Shown in pieces: positions 7,730-16,435 of a stretch of DNA of 64,000 nt. How positions within the stretch are numbered: the first letter of the stretch is position 1; each line of letters opens with the position of its first letter. The notes below the pieces were generated by a model. The model saw only the letters and a program-made list of their open reading frames with translations. It was not told the DNA's origin and ran no database searches. This DNA comes from Agromyces atrinae (GTDB taxonomy: Bacteria; Actinomycetota; Actinomycetes; Actinomycetales; Microbacteriaceae): the NCBI RefSeq assembly GCF_013407835.1, contig NZ_JACCBI010000001.1:682001-746000 (forward strand), read 5' to 3'. The position numbers and the translations under genes are program-made.

Positions 7730-8428
7730 CTAGGGCTGGAGCGGGAGGATGAGTTCGGGACCGTTGCCGCGGAGGGGCGCGACCTCGTGCAGCTCGAGCC
7801 CGGAGACGACCTCGTGCGAGGCGTCGACGGCCGCGTCGACGAGATCTTGGTCGCCCTCGGTCTCGGGGTCGAGCCAGGTGTCCCAGTACTCGGGGGGCAG
7901 CATGACCGGGGTGCGTGGGTGGATGTCGGCCAGGGCACCGGTCGCGTCGGTCGTCAGGATCGTGGCGGAGAGCACCCAGCGCGCGGGGTCGTCATCGGCC
8001 TTCGTCGGATCGCGCCACCACGAGTAGAGTCCGGCGAACGCCAGGACGCCCTCGGGCGGGTGGATGAAGAACGGCGTCTTCGTCTTCTCGACGGTCTGCC
8101 ACTCGTAGTAGCCCTCGGCGGGGATGAGGGCGCGCTTGGACGCGACGGACGCACGGAAGCTCGCCTTCTCGGTGATGCCCTCGGCGCGCGCGTTGAACGT
8201 CGGGTATGGCAGCGTGAGCTCTTTCGCGAAACTCGGCACGAGCGACCATCGTGCCGATTCGAGCCGCCTGACGACGGGGCCGCCCTTGTTCGACTCGAGG
8301 ACGACGGCGATCGGGTCGGTCGGTGCGATGTTCCACGAGGGATCGGGCAGGGCCTCCCCCGCCTCATCGATGTCGAAGAGAGCGACGAGATCGGGGGCCG
8401 TATCGGAGATGACGAAGCGTCCGCACAT
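7730..8428 (-). CDS. SRAP domain protein (SOS response-associated peptidase, YedK/HMCES-type)
   Basis: 232 residues starting MCGRFV. After removal of Met the N-terminal Cys2 is the residue that forms a thiazolidine crosslink with abasic sites in single-stranded DNA. Other family markers are IAPTD, the conserved Asn in FNARAEGI, RALIPAEGYYEW with the catalytic Glu, and the final HPRTPVMLPP segment with the active-site His. It shields abasic sites at stalled forks. It is divergent from imuA. Its own promoter matches the PafBC-dependent RecA-NDp consensus (8435-8457) and places the start at the ATG itself. Confidence 0.93.
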   Translation of the reverse strand: MCGRFVISDTAPDLVALFDIDEAGEALPDPSWNIAPTDPIAVVLESNKGGPVVRRLESARWSLVPSFAKELTLPYPTFNARAEGITEKASFRASVASKRALIPAEGYYEWQTVEKTKTPFFIHPPEGVLAFAGLYSWWRDPTKADDDPARWVLSATILTTDATGALADIHPRTPVMLPPEYWDTWLDPETEGDQDLVDAAVDASHEVVSGLELHEVAPLRGNGPELILPLQP

Positions 8429-8434
8429 GCCGAC

Positions 8435-8457
8435 AGGCTATCGGCCCGCACTGACAG
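8435..8457 (-). promoter_or_regulatory. RecA-NDp-type (PafBC-dependent) promoter of the SRAP gene
   Basis: The minus strand reads CTGTCAGTG, then 8 bases, then TAGCCT, then 6 bases to the ATG at 8428. The published mycobacterial consensus is tTGTCRGTG-N8-TAnnnT; 8 of 9 upstream positions, the spacer length and the -10 agree. PafBC dependence is inferred. Confidence 0.7.
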
Positions 8458-8512
8458 GAGCCCGGACGCGGGCCGGTCGACACATCGGTGGAGCGCGACA
8501 CACCGGGCGGAC

Positions 8513-8541
8513 TTGACGCATTCGAACATGTGTTCGAACAT
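8513..8541 (+). promoter_or_regulatory. Candidate imuA-imuB-dnaE2 promoter
   Basis: TTGACG (8513-8518), 17-base spacer, GAACAT (8536-8541), only 5 bases before the ATG at 8547. The spacer and -10 are covered by the LexA box. If this promoter is used the mRNA would be almost leaderless. The -10 match is modest. Confidence 0.5.
8522..8537 (+). promoter_or_regulatory. LexA operator (SOS box)
   Basis: TCGAAC-ATGT-GTTCGA matches the actinobacterial/Gram-positive LexA operator TCGAAC-N4-GTTCGA at all defined positions. It overlaps the imuA promoter 9 bases before the ATG, so LexA would block transcription of the whole cassette until RecA-stimulated cleavage. The SRAP -10 is about 80 bases away, so direct control of that gene is less likely. 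Confidence 0.92.
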
Positions 8542-8546
8542 GGAGT

Positions 8547-9302
8547 ATGACCTCGCTCGCCCCCTCGATAGCCGTCGACGACGGTGTCTCACGAGACGGT
8601 AGGGCGAGTGTAGGCGCACGCGGTGACACCGTGCGCGAACTCCAGTCCCGCATCCGCGGCATGCAGGCGACGAAGCTCGACTCCCGAGCCGTCCCGACGA
8701 CGCCGGCGCTCACTCGCGCCCTCGGCGGCAGCATGCGAGAGGGCTCGGTCTACAGCGTCGCGGGATCGACGAGCCTCATCATGAGCTTCCTCGCCGGACC
8801 GTCCGAGGCCGGCCGGTGGTGCGCGGTCGTCGGCTTCCCCGACTTCGGCATCGAAGCAGCAACCCGCTTCGGCATCGACCTGGATCGCCTCGTCCTCGTC
8901 CCTCGCCCCGGGCGGCATTGGCTCGAGGTCGTTGCGGCTCTCGCCGACGTCATCCCCGTCGTCGCCGTCAAGGCACTCGACCGGGTCACCCCCGGCGAGG
9001 CGTCCCGCCTGGCCGCCCGGCTCCGCGAACGGGGCACGACGCTCGTCGTCGACGGGAACTGGCCGCAGACCGAGGCCCGGGTGAGTCTCGGTGAGAGCAC
9101 GTGGGGCGGGCTCGGCCGGGGCCACGGCCAGCTCGACTCCCGACGGGCGACGGTGCGCGTGGCCGGGCGAGGCGGCTTCGAACGCGCACGCGAGACCGAG
9201 CTGTGGCTGCCCGAACGGTCGCGACCGGGGCACCGGCCCTCCGCCGAGCCCGACGACGGTCGGCTGCGCATGATCCCGCTCCCTGAGAGGGCCGCAGGAT
9301 GA
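8547..9302 (+). CDS. imuA: ImuA'-like accessory protein of the translesion mutasome
   Basis: 251 residues from ATG 8547. It is a RecA-like, catalytically minimal protein: VRELQSRIRGMQATKLDSR at the N-terminus, then REGSVYSVAGSTSLIMSFLA where a RecA Walker A would be, without the canonical GKT lysine. In actinobacteria ImuA' (ImuA-like) works with ImuB and DnaE2 in damage-induced mutagenesis. The start is uncertain: ATG 8547 fits the promoter, while a GTG at 8631 begins nearer the conserved region. It overlaps imuB by 4 bases and sits under a perfect LexA box. Confidence 0.85.
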   Translation: MTSLAPSIAVDDGVSRDGRASVGARGDTVRELQSRIRGMQATKLDSRAVPTTPALTRALGGSMREGSVYSVAGSTSLIMSFLAGPSEAGRWCAVVGFPDFGIEAATRFGIDLDRLVLVPRPGRHWLEVVAALADVIPVVAVKALDRVTPGEASRLAARLRERGTTLVVDGNWPQTEARVSLGESTWGGLGRGHGQLDSRRATVRVAGRGGFERARETELWLPERSRPGHRPSAEPDDGRLRMIPLPERAAG

Positions 9303-10879
9303 CCGCCGACCGAACGATCGTGCTGTGGTGCCCCGACTGGCCCGTCATCGCGGCGATCACCGCAGAGCGCCTCTCCCCCGACGCCCCCGTCGCGCTCATC
9401 GAGAAGGGTCTCGTCTTCGCCTCGTCGGCATCCGCTCGGCGTGAGGGCGTCATCCGGGGTCTCCGCGTGCGTGAGGCGCAGTACCGCTGTCCCGACGTCA
9501 TCGTGCTGCCGTACGACGTCGCGCTCGATGCGCGGGCCTTCGAGCCCGTGCTCCGCGTCGTCGAAGAAGCGGTCCCCGCCGTGCAGGTCGTGCGGCCGGG
9601 CGCGCTCGCGATGCGGGCTCGAGGGCCGGCCCGGTACTACGGGGGCGAAGCCGAAGCCGCTCGGGCACTTCTCGCGACCGTTCGCGAGGCCGAGGCGGTC
9701 GAGGCCTGCGTCGGTGTCGCCGACGGGCTCCTGGCGGCCGAGCAGGCCGCTCGTGCGGCGATCAGGGTGCCCGGGAGCGATCAGGCGCAGCCCCCTGTCT
9801 TCATCGTCGCCGAGGGATCCGCCGCGAGCTTCCTCGCACCCCTGCCCGTCTCCCTCGTGACGACCGCGAGCACGGCGACGCTCCTCCACCGCTTGGGAGT
9901 CCGTTCGCTCGGCGAGTTCGCTGCGCTCCCCGCGGCCGACGTGCTGCGTCGGTTCGGCCCGGAGGGTGCGCTCGCCCATGCCCGGGCCGGGGCCCGCGAC
10001 GGAGCCCGGGTGGTGCCGAGGTCGCTCCCTCCCGAGTTCGAGATCACCATCGATTTCGAACCTCCGCTCGACCGCATCGACAGCGTCGCCTTCGCCATCC
10101 GTGCTCGCGCCGACGAGTTCATCGATCGGATGCGAGCCGTCAGGCTCGTCTGCACGGGTCTCAGGGTCGAGGTCCACGACGACCGGGGTCAGGTCTCGAC
10201 GCGCATCTGGCTGCATCCGCGGTGGTTCTCGGCCCCCGAGGTCGTCGATCGCGTCCGGTGGCAGCTGCAGGGCTCCGGAAGCGAACGAACAGCCGGCAGC
10301 GGCGAGTCCTCCCTCGGATCCCCGATCGCTCGGGTGCACTTCTTCCCCGAGCGCGTCGATTCGACGGGCAACCACGAAGAGGGCCTGTGGGGCTCCGGGC
10401 CCGACGAACGCGTGCACCACGGGCTCTCGCGTGTGCAGAGCATCCTCGGGCACGAGGGAGTGCTCACACCGACCCTCGGCGGCGGCCGCATGCTCGCCGA
10501 TCGTCAGGTGCTCGTCCCGTGGGGAGACCGGGCGCCCGCGGGAACCGCCGACCGCCCCTGGCCGGGCCGTATCGCCGAACTGGTCCCGTCGACCGTGTAC
10601 ACCGACCGGGTCGGCGTCTCGCTCCGCATCGCCGACGGTTCTCCGCTCTCACTCGATGATCGCGGCGTCGCGAACGGCGCGCCCGAGTCCTTCACCGACC
10701 CCGACTACCGCGAGTTCGCCGTCCGCGCGTGGGCCGGCCCCTGGCCCGTCGTCGAACGCTGGTGGGACGCGGAGAACGCCCGCCGCATCCATCGGTTCCA
10801 GATCATCGACGACTCGGGAACGGCCTGGCTGCTCGTGCGCGACGGCGATCGCTGGTGGGCCGAAGCGAGGTACGACTGA
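9299..10879 (+). CDS. imuB: ImuB, catalytically inactive Y-family polymerase-like protein
   Basis: 526 residues. The N-terminus reads LWCPDWPVIAA where active Y-family polymerases carry the DMDAFF metal-binding motif, and the SIDE-type acidic pair is not seen either. ImuB is a hub rather than a polymerase: it binds the beta clamp, ImuA' and DnaE2. The little-finger region lies at about 250-350, followed by a long C-terminal extension (about 350-526) with WPGRIAELVPSTVY and the final tryptophan-rich DGDRWWAEARYD. It overlaps imuA (4 bases) and dnaE2 (1 base), so the cassette is one translationally coupled operon. Confidence 0.92.
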   Translation: MTADRTIVLWCPDWPVIAAITAERLSPDAPVALIEKGLVFASSASARREGVIRGLRVREAQYRCPDVIVLPYDVALDARAFEPVLRVVEEAVPAVQVVRPGALAMRARGPARYYGGEAEAARALLATVREAEAVEACVGVADGLLAAEQAARAAIRVPGSDQAQPPVFIVAEGSAASFLAPLPVSLVTTASTATLLHRLGVRSLGEFAALPAADVLRRFGPEGALAHARAGARDGARVVPRSLPPEFEITIDFEPPLDRIDSVAFAIRARADEFIDRMRAVRLVCTGLRVEVHDDRGQVSTRIWLHPRWFSAPEVVDRVRWQLQGSGSERTAGSGESSLGSPIARVHFFPERVDSTGNHEEGLWGSGPDERVHHGLSRVQSILGHEGVLTPTLGGGRMLADRQVLVPWGDRAPAGTADRPWPGRIAELVPSTVYTDRVGVSLRIADGSPLSLDDRGVANGAPESFTDPDYREFAVRAWAGPWPVVERWWDAENARRIHRFQIIDDSGTAWLLVRDGDRWWAEARYD

Positions 10880-13800
10880 TGGGCTTCAGCAATCCCCCGA
10901 TCCCCTGGTCCGATCTCGAACGCTCACTGTCGGAGAGATCGCGGCCCGGGCAACGCGCCGTGATCGCCGACGGCGGTGACTCGCCCGCGTGGAGCAGGAA
11001 GCGCCAGCCGTACCGACCCCACGACGACCTCGACACTCCCGACGGGCCCGTGGTCCCCTATGCCGAGCTGCACGTGCACTCGAACTTCAGCTTCCTCGAC
11101 GGTGCGAGTCAGCCCGAGCACCTCGTCGAAGAGGCCCACCGACTCGGCCTCTCGGGGCTCGCTCTGACCGACCACGACGGCTTCTACGGAGCGGTGCGCT
11201 TCGCCGAGGCCGCCGAAAGCCACCCGAGTCTCGGCACCGTGTTCGGCGCCGAGCTCTCCCTCGGGCTCACGGCTCCGCAGAACGGCGTCCCCGACCCCGA
11301 GGGCCCGCACCTCCTCGCTCTCGCCCGCGGCGAGGAGGGGTACCACCGGCTCGCGGGAGCGATCACGAACGGCCAGCTCGACGGCGGCGAGAAAGGGCGC
11401 CCGGTCTACGACCTCGATCGGCTCGCCGACGAAGCCGCCGGCACGTGGGCGATCCTCAGCGGATGCCGGAAGGGCAGTGTGCGCCGCGCCCTCGACGAAC
11501 GCGGCGCCGAGGCGGCCGAGCACGAGCTCGTGCGACTCGGCGAACGGTTCGGCCGCGACAACGTCTTCGTCGAGCTCTTCGACCACGGTCATCCCCACGA
11601 CCAGTCGACCAACGAGGTGCTCGCCGGTCTCGCGCGCGAGCTCGGACTCCCGACCCTCGCGACGAACGTCGTGCACTTCGCCGCCCCGAAGGACCACCGG
11701 TTGGCCCAGGCCCTCGCGGCGGTCCGCGCGCGACGCAGCCTCGACGAGCTCGACGGCTGGCTCCCGGCGACCGATCTCATGCACCTGCGGAGCGGCGCGG
11801 AGATGGCGGCGCGCTTCTCCCGTCATCCCGACGCCGTCTCCCGCACCGTCGAACTCGCCGACGAACTCTCCTTCACCCTGCGCAGTGCGCGTCCGAACCT
11901 GCCGAAGCAAGACGTACCGCCGGGGCACACGCCGATGAGCTGGCTCCGCGAACTCGTCTGGCGCGGAGCCGCCGCACGCTACCCCGGGCTGCCCGACGGG
12001 CACCGAGCCCGTCTCGAACGCGAGCTCGACGTCATCGAGGAGAAAGACTTCCCCGGCTACTTCCTCATCGTCTACGACATCGTCCGAGAGGCGCGCTCCC
12101 GCGGCATCCTCTGTCAGGGGCGGGGGTCGGCCGCGAACTCGGCGATCTGCTTCGTGCTCGATATCACCGCCGTCGACTCGATCTTCTTCGACCTGCCGTT
12201 CGAACGCTTCCTCTCGAGCCTCCGCGAAGAGGCGCCCGACATCGACGTCGATTTCGACTCCGACCGGCGGGAGGAGATCATCCAGTACGTCTATGCGAAG
12301 TACGGCAGGCGGAACGCCGCGCAGGTCGCGAACGTCATCAGCTATCGCCCGAAGGTCGCGGTGCGCGACATGGCGAAGGCCCTCGGGTATTCGACGGGTC
12401 AGCAGGACGCCTGGTCGCGGCAGGTCGAGCGCTGGGGCGCCGAGATCGCGAGCATCGAGCACGACATCCCCGCGCCCGTCGTGGGACTCGCCGAGAGCCT
12501 GCTCGGTTTCCCCCGTCACCTCGGCATCCATTCGGGCGGCATGGTGCTCACCGATCGGCCGGTAGGCGAGGTCTGCCCGATCGAGCACGCGCGCAAGGAG
12601 AACCGCACCGTCCTGCAATGGGACAAGGACGACTGCGCCTGGATGGGACTCGTGAAGTTCGACCTTCTCGGTCTCGGCATGCTCGCCGCCCTGCAGTACA
12701 CCTTCGACCTCATCCGCGATGCGACGGGTGAGAGCTGGGATCTCGTCTCGATCCCGAAGGAGGAGCCCGGGGTCTACGACATGCTGTGCCGCGCCGATTC
12801 GATCGGCGTCTTCCAGGTCGAGAGCCGCGCACAGATGGGCACGTTGCCGCGGCTCCAACCGCGGCGCTTCTACGACCTCGTGGTCGAGATCGCGCTCATC
12901 CGCCCCGGCCCCGTGCAGGGCGGCGCCGTGCATCCCTACATCCGCCGGGCGACGGGGCAGGAACCCATCACCTATCTGCATCCGAAGCTCGAGCCCGTGC
13001 TGCACCGCACGATGGGCGTGCCCCTCTTCCAGGAGCAGCTCATGCAGATGGCCGTCGCCGTCGGAGACTGCACGGCGGAGGACGCCGACCTGCTGCGCCG
13101 GGCCATGGGCTCCAAGCGCGGGATCGAGAAGATCTCGAAACTCAAGGACAAGCTCTACGCGGGCATGGAGAGGAACGGCATCCCGCTCGAGACCGCCGAC
13201 ACGATCTACGCGAAGATCGAGGCGTTCGCGAACTTCGGCTTCGCCGAGAGCCACGCGATCAGCTTCGGGGTGCTCGTGTACGCGAGCTCCTGGCTGAAGC
13301 TGCACTACCCCGCGGCCTTCCTCGCCGCGCTCCTCCGCGCACAGCCCATGGGCTTCTACTCGCCGCAGACGTTGACGGCCGATGCGCACCGGCACGGTGT
13401 CGAGACCCGACGCCCCGACATCGCACGCTCGGGCGCGCAGGCCGTACTCGAACGGATGACGGACGGCGACGCGTCTCCCAGCGGGCGCGATTCGTGCACC
13501 GACGCGCTGCAGCCCCCGGTGGGTCTCTTCGACCGCGGGGCTCCGTCCGAAGCCGCGGCCCACCGACGCGACGCGGCATTCGCCGTGCGTCTCGGTCTCG
13601 CCGATGTGAAGGGCATCGGGCACGAGCTTGCCGAGCGCATCGTCGCCGAGCGCGAGGCCGACGGCCCGTATCGCGACATGGCCGACCTCGCTCGGCGCGT
13701 GGGGCTCTCGACCGAGCAGCTCGAGTCGCTCGCAGCCGCCGGTGCCTTCGAGAGCTTCGCGTTGCAGCCGCGTGAGGCGCTCTGGATGGCCGGTGAGGCC

Positions 13801-14283
13801 TCTCAGGACCGTGCCGACTTCCTGCCGGGTGCGGTCGTCGTCGTGCAGCCGCCCCTGCTCGAGATGCTCTCCCCCGCCGAACAGGTCGTCTATGACCTGT
13901 GGTCGATGGCCATCTCGCCCGGCGACCACCCCATCCGCTACGTCCGCGAACGTCTCGATGTGCGCGGAGCCATCAGGATCGATCGGTTGAGCTCCGCACA
14001 CTCGGGCAGACGTATCGAGGTGGGCGGTGTCGTCACCCACCGTCAACGACCGGCGACGGCCGGTGGCATCACGTTCCTGAACCTCGAGGACGAATCGGGA
14101 ACGCTCAACGTCATCGCGGGGGTCGGGGTCTGGAACCGGTATCGGCGGGTCGCGCGTGAAGCTCCCGCGATGATCGTGCGGGGGATCCTCGAACGCTCCC
14201 GTGAGGGGGTCACGAACCTCGTCGCCGATCGTTTCGAGTCGCTCACCGTGTCGGCACCGCATCGCTCGCGTGACTTCCGGTGA
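10879..14283 (+). CDS. dnaE2: Error-prone DNA polymerase III alpha subunit DnaE2 (ImuC)
   Basis: 1134 residues from the ATG whose A is the last base of the imuB stop. A PHP domain begins near residue 60 (ELHVHSNFSFLDGAS, ALTDHDGFYG). The C-family palm carries the catalytic aspartates in PDIDVDFDSDRR near 453, with GRGSAANSAICF before it. The fingers/thumb region follows, a helix-hairpin-helix segment (VKGIGHELAERIVAERE) lies near 915, and the C-terminal OB fold is near 1045 (IEVGGVVTHRQRP). DnaE2 lacks proofreading and extends past lesions with ImuB. The neighbours confirm the mutasome assignment over replicative DnaE1. Confidence 0.96.
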   Translation: MGFSNPPIPWSDLERSLSERSRPGQRAVIADGGDSPAWSRKRQPYRPHDDLDTPDGPVVPYAELHVHSNFSFLDGASQPEHLVEEAHRLGLSGLALTDHDGFYGAVRFAEAAESHPSLGTVFGAELSLGLTAPQNGVPDPEGPHLLALARGEEGYHRLAGAITNGQLDGGEKGRPVYDLDRLADEAAGTWAILSGCRKGSVRRALDERGAEAAEHELVRLGERFGRDNVFVELFDHGHPHDQSTNEVLAGLARELGLPTLATNVVHFAAPKDHRLAQALAAVRARRSLDELDGWLPATDLMHLRSGAEMAARFSRHPDAVSRTVELADELSFTLRSARPNLPKQDVPPGHTPMSWLRELVWRGAAARYPGLPDGHRARLERELDVIEEKDFPGYFLIVYDIVREARSRGILCQGRGSAANSAICFVLDITAVDSIFFDLPFERFLSSLREEAPDIDVDFDSDRREEIIQYVYAKYGRRNAAQVANVISYRPKVAVRDMAKALGYSTGQQDAWSRQVERWGAEIASIEHDIPAPVVGLAESLLGFPRHLGIHSGGMVLTDRPVGEVCPIEHARKENRTVLQWDKDDCAWMGLVKFDLLGLGMLAALQYTFDLIRDATGESWDLVSIPKEEPGVYDMLCRADSIGVFQVESRAQMGTLPRLQPRRFYDLVVEIALIRPGPVQGGAVHPYIRRATGQEPITYLHPKLEPVLHRTMGVPLFQEQLMQMAVAVGDCTAEDADLLRRAMGSKRGIEKISKLKDKLYAGMERNGIPLETADTIYAKIEAFANFGFAESHAISFGVLVYASSWLKLHYPAAFLAALLRAQPMGFYSPQTLTADAHRHGVETRRPDIARSGAQAVLERMTDGDASPSGRDSCTDALQPPVGLFDRGAPSEAAAHRRDAAFAVRLGLADVKGIGHELAERIVAEREADGPYRDMADLARRVGLSTEQLESLAAAGAFESFALQPREALWMAGEASQDRADFLPGAVVVVQPPLLEMLSPAEQVVYDLWSMAISPGDHPIRYVRERLDVRGAIRIDRLSSAHSGRRIEVGGVVTHRQRPATAGGITFLNLEDESGTLNVIAGVGVWNRYRRVAREAPAMIVRGILERSREGVTNLVADRFESLTVSAPHRSRDFR

Positions 14284-14332
14284 GCGCGGAGATCCTCCGC
14301 CGTGTCGCCCGCCGGCGGTGCGCGGTGTCGGT

Positions 14333-14338
14333 TAGCCT
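14333..14338 (+). promoter_or_regulatory. -10 hexamer of the DUF3097 gene (leaderless)
   Basis: TAGCCT, 6 bases before GTG 14345. It implies that this gene can be expressed apart from the SOS cassette upstream. Confidence 0.5.
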
Positions 14339-14344
14339 CGACCG

Positions 14345-15196
14345 GTGATGGGCTTCGACGACAGATACGGCCAGGACGTCCTTTCCGGAGATTGGCGGGC
14401 CGCGGGCCGGAAGACCATCCCGACCCTCGAGGCCGAGCGCGACCTCGTCGTCGAACTCGCGTCCAACGGCTTCTGTGGTGCCGTCGTCGGTATCGAGAAG
14501 GGCAACGTCGTGCTCGAAGACCGTTTCGGTGCGCGCCGCCTCTTCCCCCTGGGGCACGGCTTCCTCGTCGACGGCCAGGCCGTGCAGCTCACCGCGCCGA
14601 AGCCGAAGGCACCCACCGGTCGCACACGCACGGCGTCGGGGTCCTTCGCCGTCGACGACGCTCCCGCACGCGTGGCGCTGCCGAGTCGCATCTTCGTCGA
14701 GGGGCGTCACGACGCCGAACTCGTCGAACGCGTGTGGGGCGCCGACCTCCGGGTCGAAGGCGTCGTCGTCGAGTACCTCGCCGGTATCGACGACCTCGAA
14801 GCGATCCTCGCCGACTTCCGACCGGAGCCGGGGCGCCGGGTCGGCGTGCTCGTCGACCACCTCGTGCCGGGGTCGAAGGAGAGCCGCATCGCCGCGGCCG
14901 TCGCGGCCGGCCCGTTCCGGCGTGATGCGCTCGTCGTCGGTCATCCGTTCATCGACGTCTGGCAGGCCGTCAAGCCCGCCCGCCTCGGAATCTCGGCATG
15001 GCCCGTGATCCCCCGCGGCACCGAGTGGAAGCACGGCATCTGCGAGGCGTTCGGCTGGCCGCACGCCGATCAGGCCGACATCGCACGCGCGTGGCAGCGG
15101 ATCCTCTCGCGCGTCACGACCTTCAACGACCTCGAGCCGGCGCTCCTCGGCCGTGTGGAGGAACTCATCGACTTCGTGACGACGCCGAGTCGCTGA
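14345..15196 (+). CDS. DUF3097 family protein, possible Toprim-like domain
   Basis: 283 residues, starting GTG-ATG. The N-terminal third is a small beta-rich domain (GAVVGIEKGNVVLEDRFG). The C-terminal half contains RIFVEGRHDAELVERVWG and later GVLVDHLVPGSKES: a Glu after a beta strand and a later Asp, which recall the Toprim fold of primases and topoisomerases. Function is not established. It begins 61 bases after dnaE2 on the same strand but has its own -10 hexamer 6 bases upstream. Read-through from the SOS operon is possible. The family is essentially actinobacterial. Confidence 0.8.
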   Translation: MMGFDDRYGQDVLSGDWRAAGRKTIPTLEAERDLVVELASNGFCGAVVGIEKGNVVLEDRFGARRLFPLGHGFLVDGQAVQLTAPKPKAPTGRTRTASGSFAVDDAPARVALPSRIFVEGRHDAELVERVWGADLRVEGVVVEYLAGIDDLEAILADFRPEPGRRVGVLVDHLVPGSKESRIAAAVAAGPFRRDALVVGHPFIDVWQAVKPARLGISAWPVIPRGTEWKHGICEAFGWPHADQADIARAWQRILSRVTTFNDLEPALLGRVEELIDFVTTPSR

Positions 15197-15223
15197 GCTC
15201 AGCAACCCGGTTCAGCCCGATCC

Positions 15224-16318
15224 TCAGCCGATCGTCGTGCCGAAGGCGAGACCGAGCACGTAGGTCACGAGCGCCGCGCCGAGACCGATCGCGAGCTGAC
15301 GCATCGCGCGCTTGAGAGGCGACGCGCCCGAGAGCACACCGACGACGGCGCCCGTGATGATGAGCGCGATGCTCACGAGCACAACCGCCACCGCGACGGC
15401 GACGAACCCGGTGAGACCGAAAAGGTACGGCAGCACGGGGATGATCGCGCCCGAGGCGAAGAAGCAGAAGCTCGAGAGCGCGGCGGAGAGCCCCGTGCCG
15501 ATCGCCTCGTCGTCGTCATCCGTCGCCGTCACCGACCCCGTCGCGGTCGTGAGCACTCCGTGCGACGAACCTGTCGCGTGCACGCGGGCGAGGGTGCGCT
15601 CGGCGCGCGCGATGGCGTCATCCTCGCTCATGCCGCGGGCGCGGTAGACGAGGGCCAACTCGTTGGCTTCGAGATCGAGGTCGGGAAGTGCGTCGTGGGC
15701 GGCGGGGTCGGGCGTCGACGCTTCGAGGAGCTCACGCTGCGACCGCACGGACACGTACTCGCCGGCGCCCATCGACAGAGCTCCGGCGAGAAGTCCCGCG
15801 ATTCCCGAGAACAGGACGACCTCGGTCGCGACGCCGGTCGCTCCGATGCCGAGAACGAGGGCGAGGTTGGAGACGAGTCCGTCGTTCGCGCCGAACACCG
15901 CGGCACGGAAGGTGCCCGACAGGCGTCGCCGGCCCCGAGCGGCGAGGCTCCGCACGACTTCGCCGTGGATCCGCTCGTCGGCCGCCATCGCCGGAGTCGC
16001 GTCGGGATCGTCGGCGTAGGGCGACCGTGCCTCGGCACGCTGCGCGAGAGCGAGCACGAAGATCGAGCCGAATCGGCGCGCGAGACCGCCGAGCACCCGG
16101 GTGCGGAGGTCCGCCTCGGGGAGCCCCTTCGCCTCGTCGCCCAGCAGCTCGATCCAGTGGGCGGCGTGCCGGCCCTCCGCCTCGGCGAGGGCGAGCAGGA
16201 TGGCACGCTCTTCGCCCTCTCGACGGGCGGCGAGCTCACGGTAGACGGCCGCTTCGGCACGCTCGTTGGCGAGGTAGCGTCGCCACCGGCTCTTGTCCTT
16301 GCGGGTGGCCGACTGCAT
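15224..16318 (-). CDS. Rubrerythrin-VIT1/CCC1 fusion, iron/manganese membrane transporter
   Basis: 364 residues with two parts. Residues 1-150 are a ferritin-like four-helix domain with Glu and His ligands (ERAEAAVYRELAARREGEER, EAEGRHAAHW, DERIHGEVV). Residues about 155-364 are a VIT/CCC1 transporter (GANDGLVSNLALVLG, SMGAGEYVSVRSQRE) with about five membrane spans. In related MbfA proteins the diiron domain senses or oxidises ferrous iron and the membrane part exports it, protecting against iron-driven peroxide stress. A TAGGGT hexamer near 16357 and a GGAG ribosome binding site precede the ATG. Confidence 0.88.
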   Translation of the reverse strand: MQSATRKDKSRWRRYLANERAEAAVYRELAARREGEERAILLALAEAEGRHAAHWIELLGDEAKGLPEADLRTRVLGGLARRFGSIFVLALAQRAEARSPYADDPDATPAMAADERIHGEVVRSLAARGRRRLSGTFRAAVFGANDGLVSNLALVLGIGATGVATEVVLFSGIAGLLAGALSMGAGEYVSVRSQRELLEASTPDPAAHDALPDLDLEANELALVYRARGMSEDDAIARAERTLARVHATGSSHGVLTTATGSVTATDDDDEAIGTGLSAALSSFCFFASGAIIPVLPYLFGLTGFVAVAVAVVLVSIALIITGAVVGVLSGASPLKRAMRQLAIGLGAALVTYVLGLAFGTTIG

Positions 16319-16435
16319 GGGAGACTCCGTTCCGACCGGGTCACCGGCCGAGAGATCACCCTAGCGATCGAGCGGCACGTCACCGGCGCCGGATGCCCGG
16401 ATTGGCAGCTTTTCGGGCTCCCGAACGGCGCGGGA

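Noticed and set aside
8429..8537. LexA box as direct regulator of the SRAP gene
   Set aside because: The box is about 80 bases from the SRAP -10 but overlaps the imuA promoter. The SRAP promoter has its own RecA-NDp element.
10924..14262. 1112-codon open frame on the minus strand, antisense to dnaE2
   Set aside because: Its sequence is Arg/Gly/Glu-rich without motifs, while the plus strand encodes an intact DnaE2. High-GC third-position bias keeps antisense frames open.
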